From CBEULR01 sp965544035 (GTDB taxonomy: Bacteria > Bacillota > Desulfotomaculia > Desulfotomaculales > Desulforudaceae), in NCBI GenBank assembly GCA_965544035.1, contig CBEULR010000026.1, forward strand, positions 1 through 14,104: 14,104 nt of DNA, given 5' to 3'. Every line of letters starts with the position of its first letter. The first letter of the stretch is position 1. Both the position numbers and the translations under genes were made by a program. Under the pieces are notes generated by a model that was not told the origin of the DNA, made no database searches, and saw only the letters and a list, made by a program, of their open reading frames with translations. Below, in pieces: positions 6,909 through 13,500 of this stretch.

Positions 6909-8954
6909 TTGGAGTACAGAGTTTCCGGCAAGCGCAGATCAGTTCTGATATGGGCGTTCAGTCTGCTGTTCGCCCTGTTTCTGTTGTCCCTGCCGGCCGC
7001 TGCGGCCGCCGATAACCTGAACGTTGATATCAGGGTCGACAAGAAAACGGTATCCCCGGGTGAAACGGTACGGGTTACCGTGGAATGGAGCGGCCTGGAG
7101 AGCGACACCGATGCAGTGGTGGAGTGCCGCGGAGGATCGACCACCATGGAACGGAGTATTGAAATGAAATCGGCCGCGGGCACCGCCTTGGTCGACTTCC
7201 CTATCGGCCCGTCAGCCTCTCTGGGGACATACACGGTCACGGTCAACCCGGAGGGACACCCGCCCACCGTTTTGGCAAACGCCTTCACCGTACGGGTGGT
7301 GACCGAAGCGCAAATCGTCTCTCCCACCCGGAGCAGTCCGGCAGCCAAGCAGCCGGGGGACAGCGTCACCGTAAGCTATGATTACAAGGTGACCAATGAC
7401 ACCGCTGTCAAGATATGCCTGCAGAAAGACAACAAGATTGTGAGTTTCGAAAAGGTCACCCTCAAGAGTGCACAATCATCGGGAAGCACCAGCCTGACCA
7501 TCCCGACTGATGCCGCCTTCGGCAGCTACGACCTGACGATGGTCACAGTAGAGGATGGGAGTACTCTGTCCAGCCAGCAAGCGGCTGTAATCGTGGAGCC
7601 CGAGATAAGAGCGAACATCACCGCGCCGACGCATTCAGACCCCTTCGTGCGGCACGGCGGGGAAAAAGTTACGATAGACTTCAGATACACCGCTTCGGCC
7701 AAGACTGCGGTTAACGTGAAGCTTCAGAAGAGCGGCACCGATGTGCTGGTCAAGTCGTCCGCCACACTCGATAAGACCTCACGTTATGTGTCCAAATCGG
7801 TCACCCTGACTATTCCGAAGGACGCCAAACCCGCCAAGTACGACGTGGTGATCGAGGCCCCGGTCAGCGGGAAAACCCTGGACAGCGAACAGGAGGCCGT
7901 GCTCGTAGACGCCAAGATCAGCGCAGAGATCACCTCCCCGACCAAGGCCCGGCCGGGAACAGTCAAGGCGGGCAGCAGCGCGTCTGTAAAATTTGACTAC
8001 ACGTCCGATATGGATGCCGAAGTGGAAGTGAAGGTCCTGAAGTCCGACGGTTCGGTGCTGGCTTCCCGGACGGTCTCCGTCGACAGGACCACCCGGAAGA
8101 AAAGCCGGACCGTTTCGGTCGGCATTCCCTCCCGCGCAGCCGCCGGCAAGTACGACATAGCAGTATACAGCAAGTACAGCGATAAACTGTTGTCAAGGCA
8201 GGATCAGGCGGTAATCGTGGAGGATCCGGTCGGTCTCACCGTCGAATCCCCCACCCGAACCCAACCGGTACGTTTCAACACCCCCGGTGAATTCGAGGTG
8301 AGATTCGGCTACACCGCGGAAACGACAAGCAATGTTCGGATAAACATCCTGAAACCGGACGGCAAGGTCCTGGTCTCAAAGACGGTGTCCCTGCGGGAAA
8401 CCTCGCGAACCAGAACCGAGACGGCGGAGATCCGCCTGCCTTCCGACACCCCGCTGGGCAGTTACGACCTCGAGGTGATCAACCGGGATACAAACAACAA
8501 GCTGGCGCTGGAGCCCAAAGCAGTCCAGGTGGTATCCTACCCTCTGGGCGTTCAGGTGCGCCTGGTGATCGGTCAGGCCGGACGCTGGGTGAACGGCGAC
8601 TATCAGCCTGTAGACATGGCTCCCCGGATCATCGAGAACCGGACGCTGCTGCCGATCAGGCACGTTGGTGAGCCGCTCGGCTGGCGGTTTGACTGGGATA
8701 ACGGCAAGAAGCAGGCCACCGTAACCAAAGGGGAAATGCAGGTCCGGGTCCGGGTAAACGATTCCAACGCCCAGATCAGTGAAGATAACGGGCACACCTG
8801 GCGCACAGTGCGCATCGATCCTGCGAACCGGGCCGTACAGCCCGTGCTGATCTCAGGCCGCGTGCTCCTTCCGCTGCGCTTCGTGAGCGAAACACTGGAC
8901 ACCCGGGTGGACTGGAACGCCGCAGCACGGTCGGTGACGGTGACCCAGAACTAG
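6909..8954 (+). CDS. Secreted Ig-like-repeat protein with copper amine oxidase N-like domain (copy 2)
   Basis: A 681-residue paralogue of the preceding gene. The signal peptide (about residues 1-34) carries KRR then a long hydrophobic run ending in AAAA. Five repeats follow, starting near residues 35, 134, 235, 339 and 443, and the C-terminal copper-amine-oxidase-N-like domain spans 546-681. It has one repeat fewer than copy 1: its repeats 3, 4 and 5 align with repeats 4, 5 and 6 there, and its repeat 2 shares features with both repeats 2 and 3. The start is TTG at 6909, about 7 bases after a GGGGGG ribosome site. The bases before it (GGAATTGT) are the same as in copy 1, which supports both start choices over the in-frame TTG at 6891. 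The 161-base gap before it has no clear terminator, so the two genes may be cotranscribed. A 48-base stretch of the C-terminal domain (8618-8665) is identical to 6411-6458. Exported structural or binding role, inferred. Confidence 0.88.
   Translation: MEYRVSGKRRSVLIWAFSLLFALFLLSLPAAAAADNLNVDIRVDKKTVSPGETVRVTVEWSGLESDTDAVVECRGGSTTMERSIEMKSAAGTALVDFPIGPSASLGTYTVTVNPEGHPPTVLANAFTVRVVTEAQIVSPTRSSPAAKQPGDSVTVSYDYKVTNDTAVKICLQKDNKIVSFEKVTLKSAQSSGSTSLTIPTDAAFGSYDLTMVTVEDGSTLSSQQAAVIVEPEIRANITAPTHSDPFVRHGGEKVTIDFRYTASAKTAVNVKLQKSGTDVLVKSSATLDKTSRYVSKSVTLTIPKDAKPAKYDVVIEAPVSGKTLDSEQEAVLVDAKISAEITSPTKARPGTVKAGSSASVKFDYTSDMDAEVEVKVLKSDGSVLASRTVSVDRTTRKKSRTVSVGIPSRAAAGKYDIAVYSKYSDKLLSRQDQAVIVEDPVGLTVESPTRTQPVRFNTPGEFEVRFGYTAETTSNVRINILKPDGKVLVSKTVSLRETSRTRTETAEIRLPSDTPLGSYDLEVINRDTNNKLALEPKAVQVVSYPLGVQVRLVIGQAGRWVNGDYQPVDMAPRIIENRTLLPIRHVGEPLGWRFDWDNGKKQATVTKGEMQVRVRVNDSNAQISEDNGHTWRTVRIDPANRAVQPVLISGRVLLPLRFVSETLDTRVDWNAAARSVTVTQN
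7308..8543 (+). repeat. Four tandem ~100-codon repeats in copy 2
   Basis: In-frame repeats at 7308-7610, 7611-7922, 7923-8234 and 8235-8543 (101, 104, 104 and 103 codons), with the same SPT...AVxVE framing as in copy 1. A divergent first unit occupies 7011-7307. Corresponding repeats are more alike between the two genes than neighbouring repeats within one gene, for example GGEKVTIDFRYTAS here against GGEKVTIDFKYTAS in copy 1. The array therefore predates the gene duplication. Confidence 0.83.
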
Positions 8955-9157
8955 ATTATCCGGTCATAGACCTCTACTCTGAAAACAGCTCAGTCATCCG
9001 GGTTTACCCAGGTCCGTTTGTGCCGGACTCGACCATTGCAAATGACTTTGGTTGTTTTGTAGGAGAGCTGTGCTCTGGGATTACCGGAACAAACAGTTGG
9101 GAGTATAGATCAGAAATGCGCAGCGAGCCGAGGATCAGCGCCGACCGCACTGTCTGA

Positions 9158-9228
9158 CCCGGCACTCAATCTGTATGCAAAACTATGGCTCTACATCGAA
9201 AAATGAGTAATACAGATTGAGTGCCGGG
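9158..9228. repeat. Perfect 19-bp stem at the centre of the palindrome
   Basis: CCCGGCACTCAATCTGTAT at 9158-9176 is exactly complementary to 9210-9228, enclosing 33 bases (9177-9209). As RNA it would be a very stable hairpin, but without a T-run on either side it is not a standard terminator. Its perfect match contrasts with the decayed pairing of the outer halves. Confidence 0.8.
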
Positions 9229-9282
9229 GAGTTCGGCGGCGCCCTCGGCGAGCGAGCAGATTCCGCTGCCACGGACATGTTT

Positions 9283-9328
9283 GTGAAGGTAATCCCTGAG
9301 TGCAGCGGTGGTAGAATTACCTCTTCAC
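9283..9328. repeat. Secondary inverted repeat inside the right arm
   Basis: GTGAAGGTAAT (9283-9293) pairs with ATTACCTCTTCAC (9316-9328) apart from a two-base bulge. An overlapping alternative pairs CCGCTGC (9264-9270) with GCAGCGG (9302-9308). The two foldings are mutually exclusive in part; meaning unknown. Confidence 0.4.
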
Positions 9329-9417
9329 GAAGAATGGTGCCGGAATTGCACGAGTCGCCCGGAGGTAAACCCGGATGATTCGTCGTCATTTTCGTTCGTC
9401 CGTGGTGTCTGAATAAA

Positions 9418-9452
9418 AAAACGGTGGCAGGATCATCCCCTGCCACCGTTTT
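9418..9452. terminator. Strong bidirectional intrinsic terminator
   Basis: A 14-bp stem (9418-9431 with 9439-9452, core GGTGGCAGG/CCTGCCACC) and a 7-base loop. The minus strand has a run of seven Ts after the stem and so ends the exporter gene, whose stop codon lies 7 bases away. The plus strand reads GTTTTATTT and can also stop transcription arriving from the surface-protein genes. It separates two convergent transcription units. Confidence 0.9.
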
Positions 9453-9458
9453 ATTTCA

Positions 9459-10136
9459 TCAACCGAGAAAGCCGAACCGGAGCAGGCCGGTGTGGATGAA
9501 GTATCCCCCCAAACCGACCAGGAAAACCCCGCATACCGTCAGCACGCCGCGATAGAAGGCGGGGGTAAGGAACCGCCGACCGCCCACAACGGCCGCCGCC
9601 ACCAGGGCGTACCAGGAAAAGTCGGCCAACATATGGCCGGAGAAAAAGGCGGTCAGCCCCAACCCACCCTGCTCCAGGGAGAGTGTGATGTACCCGAGAC
9701 CGATGGTCGCCCACCAAAGCGACCAGTATGGGTTGGAAATGCTGGTCAGAATCCCGAGGCCCATCAGTCTCGGCGCGCCCATCGGCACCCGGGTCTTCCG
9801 GTCAGTGCCGGCCGCGGCCTGATCGGCCGCATCCAGGCTTACCCGATGCAGCAGCGCGTCCCGGGCGATGGTGTATCCCATCCAAAGCAGGAAAACGCCT
9901 CCCAGCAGGGCGATCACTCCGGTCACCCGGTCCATCAGCAGATAGGCCGCCAGGCCCATCGTCAGCGCCACAATCAGCGCTCCCTCGAGGACGGCGTGTC
10001 CCACCATCAACAGGGGTGCCGCCCAGAAACCGCGCCGCGCCGTTTCGGCGACCGTAAGCGTAAGCAGCGGGCCTGGAGCCATCGCCCCGGTCAAACCGAC
10101 CACAAAGGCGGTGAAAAAGAGCATGCCCAGCCCCAT
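9459..10136 (-). CDS. LysE family amino-acid/metabolite exporter
   Basis: A 225-residue integral membrane protein of the LysE/RhtB exporter superfamily. The N-terminal helix is followed by the family signature GAMAPGPLL (PGP at residues 21-23), where the usual form is GxxPGP. About six hydrophobic segments follow, with a polar loop near residues 95-118. SISNPYW (about 132-138) is the second conserved family region. The substrate is not predictable: members export basic, neutral or sulphur amino acids. ATG at 10136 follows GGAAGG by 8 bases. It is 27 bases downstream of the cysteine-cluster gene and probably in one operon with it. The transcript ends at the strong terminator just past its stop. 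Length is slightly above the 200-210 typical of the family. Confidence 0.88.
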   Translation of the reverse strand: MGLGMLFFTAFVVGLTGAMAPGPLLTLTVAETARRGFWAAPLLMVGHAVLEGALIVALTMGLAAYLLMDRVTGVIALLGGVFLLWMGYTIARDALLHRVSLDAADQAAAGTDRKTRVPMGAPRLMGLGILTSISNPYWSLWWATIGLGYITLSLEQGGLGLTAFFSGHMLADFSWYALVAAAVVGGRRFLTPAFYRGVLTVCGVFLVGLGGYFIHTGLLRFGFLG

Positions 10137-10163
10137 TTGACAAACCTTCCTTCTGCGCGTTGC

Positions 10164-10904
10164 CTAGAATGAAAAGCGCTTGGTCCGTTCCAAGAACTTT
10201 TCCAGCAAGGGGCTCCGGCCCTGTTCCAGGTACTCCTTCATGATAGCGGGCCGTTTGGCCCGGACGCCCTCCGGCAGCGCGGTCATCGCCAGGTGATAGG
10301 CCAGCGGCACCAGCGTCCCCTGCTCAAAAGCCACACTCGCCGGCACTATTTTTGCATCCTGTTCAAGCAGGTGCACCATCGCGGCATCGATCAGCTCGCC
10401 TTCGATCTTTCCTTTGGGGTTCTCAATGTCGCGGCAGTAGGGCAGCTTGAAGTCCAGGACTTCCTGCGGCAGACTGAAACCGTAATGCTCCCGAAAGTAT
10501 TCCGAAATCTGCTCCAACCTCCGGCTGGTGTTGCGCTTCTCGAATTCTTCCTCGGTCAGCTGACCGTACGCACGGCAGCCCAGAGGCCGCACTTCGTACA
10601 CCATGCACTTCTTGTCCGCACCCAAGAAAGGACAGTGCAGGTCAAGGTTTACGAGTTCCAGGAAAAAGAACTCGGCCGATTTGTAGACCAGCTCCTGTTG
10701 CTGATCGGCTGAAAGGTTGTCCCGCACATAGCGGTAAACATTCAAAAACTCAACCAGTGTCGCCGGAGGCGGGTCTGAACAACAGGTTCCGCACATTTTA
10801 CAAACCGTTTCGGGGAATTTTTCGTATACTCTGTCCAGTCGGTCAAACAGTCGGTTGGTACCGGCGAAAGCCAGCGCCGAATATAGCTTGGAAGTCGGCA
10901 ACAT
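10164..10904 (-). CDS. YkgJ family cysteine-cluster (Fe/Zn-chelating) protein
   Basis: A 246-residue cytoplasmic protein with the YkgJ/FliB-type cysteine cluster. CKMCGTCC (Cys35, 38, 41, 42) and, after a spacer, CPFL...CMVYEVRPLGCR (Cys91, Cys100, Cys110) form the typical metal-binding set; a further Cys occurs in LPYCRDI. Families of this type include flagellin lysine-N-methylase FliB, but no flagellar genes are here and most members have no known role, so I assign none. The frame opens at TTG 10916, which touches the ribosome site GGAAGGAG with no spacing. ATG 10904, 12 bases away, is more credible though rather distant. It starts the YkgJ-exporter pair and is divergent from the protease gene, with about 60 bases between the two starts. 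Confidence 0.85.
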   Translation of the reverse strand: MLPTSKLYSALAFAGTNRLFDRLDRVYEKFPETVCKMCGTCCSDPPPATLVEFLNVYRYVRDNLSADQQQELVYKSAEFFFLELVNLDLHCPFLGADKKCMVYEVRPLGCRAYGQLTEEEFEKRNTSRRLEQISEYFREHYGFSLPQEVLDFKLPYCRDIENPKGKIEGELIDAAMVHLLEQDAKIVPASVAFEQGTLVPLAYHLAMTALPEGVRAKRPAIMKEYLEQGRSPLLEKFLERTKRFSF

Positions 10905-10967
10905 AATTTGTGACAACTCCTTCCCTGGGAATCACTTACGTATTAAACTAGAAGAGGGGCTGATAAC

Positions 10968-11810
10968 TTGGACTTCTCAATTTTCGAACTGATCTGGATC
11001 GTGTTCATTCTGGCCGCCATCCTGCCGATGTACCGACAGCGTCAGGTCAATATGGCCCGGCTGCGGCTGATCCGGGTCATTGAAAAAAAGCGCGGTTCAC
11101 GTGTGATTACACTGATCCACCGGCAGGAGCTGATCAGCTTATTCGGCATTCCGATAACCCGGTACATTAACGTGGAGGACTCCGAAGAAATCCTGCGCGC
11201 CATCCGGCTCACTCCGCCCGAACGGCCCATCGATCTGGTGCTGCACACCCCGGGCGGACTGGTATTGGCATCCGAACAGATCGCCCGCGCCCTCTTGAAA
11301 CACCCCGCCAAGGTAACCGTGCACGTGCCGCACTATGCGATGTCGGGCGGCACGATGATCGCCCTGGCTGCCGACGAGATCATCATGGATGACAACGCCG
11401 TTCTCGGGCCGGTCGACCCCCAAGTCGGCAATTACCCTGCAGCTTCTATTCTAGATGCCGTGCGCCAAAAAGGCAAGGAACGGGTGGATGATCAGACCCT
11501 GATCCTTGCCGATATCGCCGCGAAAGCCCAGCGGCAGGTAGACGCTTTCGTCTCAAAACTTCTCTCCGACAAGATGGATCTTGATAAGGCACGGGAGGTG
11601 AGTCGCACCCTGACCGGCGGTCGGTGGACACACGACTTCCCGATCACCTCAGAAAGGCTCCGGGAGCTGGGACTTCCCGTAAGCACCGGTATGATGCGCG
11701 AGATATATCTCCTGATGCAGTTATACCCCCAGCCGGCCCAGCGCCGGCCCTCGGTTCAATTTATTCCGATACCCTATCACGACGGGGAGAACGATAAAAC
11801 GAACAAGTAA
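10968..11810 (+). CDS. SDH family Clp-fold serine protease, membrane-anchored
   Basis: A 280-residue protein of the serine dehydrogenase proteinase (SDH_sah) family, with the ClpP/SppA crotonase-like fold. One N-terminal transmembrane helix (about residues 5-21) is followed by basic RQRQ and the family segment RLRLIRVIEKKRGSRVITLIHRQE. HTPGG (93-97) shapes the oxyanion hole, and YAMSGGT carries the likely nucleophile Ser126. GPVDPQ (148-153) is the third conserved site. It is probably anchored in the inner face of the membrane and degrades membrane or cytoplasmic proteins; real substrates are unknown. The TTG start at 10968 is 8 bases after GAGGGG, and the resulting N-terminus matches the family. 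Its TAA directly abuts the TAG of the convergent gene, with no terminator between them. Confidence 0.88.
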   Translation: MDFSIFELIWIVFILAAILPMYRQRQVNMARLRLIRVIEKKRGSRVITLIHRQELISLFGIPITRYINVEDSEEILRAIRLTPPERPIDLVLHTPGGLVLASEQIARALLKHPAKVTVHVPHYAMSGGTMIALAADEIIMDDNAVLGPVDPQVGNYPAASILDAVRQKGKERVDDQTLILADIAAKAQRQVDAFVSKLLSDKMDLDKAREVSRTLTGGRWTHDFPITSERLRELGLPVSTGMMREIYLLMQLYPQPAQRRPSVQFIPIPYHDGENDKTNK

Positions 11811-12143
11811 CTAGACGTCTTCTCGCAGGATTTCGGCACGTTCTTCGAAAGGAACATCACCCTCATTCTTGACGCAGGAGACGACCACCTTGGCGTGGTG
11901 CGGAATATAATGCCAGACCAGCGCGCTGTAGTGTTCCAGCGTGCCCGGTGCCGCGGTGTGCACATGCCTGACCTTCTTTCCGTCCACCCATTCGGTTGTC
12001 TTATACTCCAACTCACGCTCCAGGTAGGGTGCCACTCTCGACTCAATTTCCTCTACCGCATCCTCCAGGTACACACGCTCGCCATCGAAGCATATACGAC
12101 AGTGTTTCGTACCGAGTTCCAAGCGGGACACCAGAATGGACAT
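11811..12143 (-). CDS. Conserved-looking hypothetical protein, 110 residues
   Basis: I do not recognise this family. ATG at 12143 has a good ribosome site (GGAGGG, 7 bases away), and the composition is protein-like: acidic, with no signal peptide or membrane segment. Two cysteines lie near the N-terminus (Cys15, Cys18 as CRIC). A Glu/Arg-rich segment (ESRVAPYLERELEYKTTEW) and a His-rich middle (VRHVHTAAPGTLEHY, WHYIPHH) follow. It is the last gene of the rplM-rpsI-cwlD direction, 74 bases after cwlD. The gap has a -10-like TATACT (12181-12186, minus) without a clear -35, so separate expression is possible. The stop codon abuts the stop of the convergent protease gene. It could be metal-binding through Cys/His, but this is speculation. 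Confidence 0.72.
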   Translation of the reverse strand: MSILVSRLELGTKHCRICFDGERVYLEDAVEEIESRVAPYLERELEYKTTEWVDGKKVRHVHTAAPGTLEHYSALVWHYIPHHAKVVVSCVKNEGDVPFEERAEILREDV

Positions 12144-12217
12144 TGATCAACCCTCCGCTAGTCAAAAGTCTACCATGTCCAGTATACCGCTCGTGAAGGG
12201 AAAATGGAAATCCGGTC

Positions 12218-13009
12218 TTAGGGGGCCTGAATATTCTGACCCTCATTCATTTTGAAGGTCTCGATGATTTTTTCATCCACCCACTGGGTGGTCGGCATCG
12301 CCAGTTCGGCAAAATACTTGACCGTCCCGGAGTAAATGGCGTAGACCATCCTCTCCCGGTAGGATTCGTCCTGCAGCAGCTTTACTTCCCGGGGATTGCT
12401 GATAAAGCCGATTTCCACAATAACGACGGGCATATCGGCCGTGCGCGCCAGACGGTAGTCGGCCTGCGTCGGGGTACGGTCGGTGTTCCCCATGATCCGG
12501 ACGATCTCGGCCATTATCGCCTCACTCAGCTTCGCGCTCTCCTCCTCACCCACCTGTGAAAAGGTCTGCGCCCCATGCTGACTCCTGTCGGCGGGATAAC
12601 TGTTGGTGTGGATGCTGATTACCGCGTCGGCATCCTGTTCATTGGCCAGTTCTCCGCGCAAGATCAGATCCTGGCGCTGGCGGGTACCCAACCGGTAATC
12701 CCCGTCCCGGGTCAGGATCACCTGCGCCCCCGACTGCCTGAAGAGTTCGGCCAGTTCTTCGGCATACGCCAGGGTTATGTCCTTTTCCCAGATCTCATCG
12801 TTGCGTGCCCCGGAATCCTTTCCCCCGTGCCCCGCATCGACCACGATCACCTTCCCGGCCATGATCCACGACAGCGCGGCAATCGTCCGCTGCTGAAGGT
12901 AATTCTCCGTGAATCCGTATACCTTTACCAGGCCGAAGAGCAGCAGCAGAACCGCGCCCGCCGCCGCCAGGTGTTTAAACCCCAGCCTGTAGTAACCGAT
13001 CCAGGGCAT
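12218..13009 (-). CDS. cwlD: N-acetylmuramoyl-L-alanine amidase CwlD (spore cortex)
   Basis: A 263-residue zinc amidase (Amidase_3). It has a short cytoplasmic N-terminus, one membrane anchor (about residues 13-31), then the catalytic domain. The zinc and catalytic residues are His61 in VVDAGHGGKDSG, Glu75 in EKDITL, His134 in SIHTNS and Glu199 in VEIGFISNP. CwlD cleaves the peptide side chain from muramic acid so that muramic-delta-lactam forms in spore cortex, which germination enzymes need; hence the organism is inferred to make spores. Placement after rplM-rpsI matches Bacillus. ATG at 13009 has GGAGGG 7 bases ahead. A candidate sigma-E promoter lies 34-62 bases upstream. The C-terminal tail of about 25 residues after the catalytic domain is unremarkable. 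Confidence 0.95.
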   Translation of the reverse strand: MPWIGYYRLGFKHLAAAGAVLLLLFGLVKVYGFTENYLQQRTIAALSWIMAGKVIVVDAGHGGKDSGARNDEIWEKDITLAYAEELAELFRQSGAQVILTRDGDYRLGTRQRQDLILRGELANEQDADAVISIHTNSYPADRSQHGAQTFSQVGEEESAKLSEAIMAEIVRIMGNTDRTPTQADYRLARTADMPVVIVEIGFISNPREVKLLQDESYRERMVYAIYSGTVKYFAELAMPTTQWVDEKIIETFKMNEGQNIQAP

Positions 13010-13042
13010 AGCAAAACCCTCCTCGCCACACAGTTCTAAGGG

Positions 13043-13071
13043 AATATATGCGGGCAGAGAAGGGTCTATGT
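13043..13071 (-). promoter_or_regulatory. Candidate sigma-E (mother-cell) promoter for cwlD
   Basis: On the minus strand CATATATT (13043-13050) matches the sigma-E -10 consensus CATACANT at all but one defined position. 14 bases upstream ACATAGA (13065-13071) partly matches the -35 (central ATA kept). The predicted start near 13036 gives a leader of about 27 bases containing the ribosome site. Spacing and position fit well, and cwlD of Bacillus is known to be expressed in the mother cell under sigma-E. The -35 match is weak. Confidence 0.45.
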
Positions 13072-13089
13072 CGCTTGTCTCGATTAGTC

Positions 13090-13482
13090 TTAACGCTTGG
13101 AGAACTGAGGCGCGCGCCGGGCTTTCTTCAAACCGTACTTCTTGCGCTCCTTCATACGCGGGTCACGGGTCAGGAAACCGGCCTTCTTAAGGACGGGACG
13201 CAGATTGGGATCGGCCTGAATCAGCGCCCGGGCAATACCAAGGCGGACCGCGCCGGCCTGTCCGCTGATGCCCCCGCCGTTCGCCGTGGCCCGAACGTCA
13301 AACTTGCCCAACGTTCCGGTGATCTCCAGCGGCTGTTTGACGATCATTTCCAATGTACGACGTCCGAAATAATCCGGAACGGGCTTGTTATTAACAACCA
13401 GGTTGCCCTGGCCGGGCATCAAGAAGACCCTGGCGATGGCGTTCTTTCTGCGACCGGTACCGTAAAAGTGAACCTTGGCCAT
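13090..13482 (-). CDS. rpsI: 30S ribosomal protein uS9
   Basis: A 130-residue S9 protein of full family length. FYGTGRRKNAIARV (residues 6-19) is the N-terminal signature; GGGISGQAGAVRLGIARAL and the basic tail ending in RAPQFSKR follow. The C-terminal SKR is the universally conserved end that reaches the P-site tRNA. ATG at 13482 has a strong AAAGGAGGGAG ribosome site, which overlaps the rplM stop codon; the two genes are 18 bases apart and form the usual operon. No terminator is visible before cwlD in the 80-base gap, so readthrough into cwlD is possible. Confidence 0.98.
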   Translation of the reverse strand: MAKVHFYGTGRRKNAIARVFLMPGQGNLVVNNKPVPDYFGRRTLEMIVKQPLEITGTLGKFDVRATANGGGISGQAGAVRLGIARALIQADPNLRPVLKKAGFLTRDPRMKERKKYGLKKARRAPQFSKR

Positions 13483-13500
13483 CGTTTATCTCTCCCTCCT

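Larger units (their letters stand above)
8994..9378. repeat. Large imperfect palindrome (~385 bases), MITE-like or inverted duplication
   Basis: The gene-free stretch 8955-9458 is mostly occupied by this element. The outer ends are a perfect 15-base inverted repeat, TCATCCGGGTTTACC at 8994-9008 against its complement at 9364-9378. The centre is a perfect 19-base inverted repeat (9158-9176 with 9210-9228) around a 33-base loop. Between them the two halves still show matching patches when one is reversed: GACTCG followed by TGCAA, GCTG..CTC.GGGATTACC with CAAACA a few bases on, and GCCGAGG followed by CGCCG. The halves therefore look like two diverged head-to-head copies of one unit of about 180 bases. 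No transposase is present and I see no target-site duplication. Confidence 0.6.

Noticed and set aside
4798..8543. CRISPR-like or short direct repeats
   Set aside because: The periodicity is about 300 bases, in frame and diverged, i.e. protein domain repeats; no short identical repeats with unique spacers are present.
9183..9446. Minus-strand 87-codon open frame in the palindrome region
   Set aside because: It runs through the terminator stem and the palindrome, has no good ribosome site and matches no family I know; likely a chance frame, although part of it mirrors the left half.
9459..11810. A combined defence or novel system of cysteine-cluster protein, exporter and Clp-fold protease
   Set aside because: The protease is divergent and the families are common housekeeping or accessory types; nothing in the sequence ties the three together.
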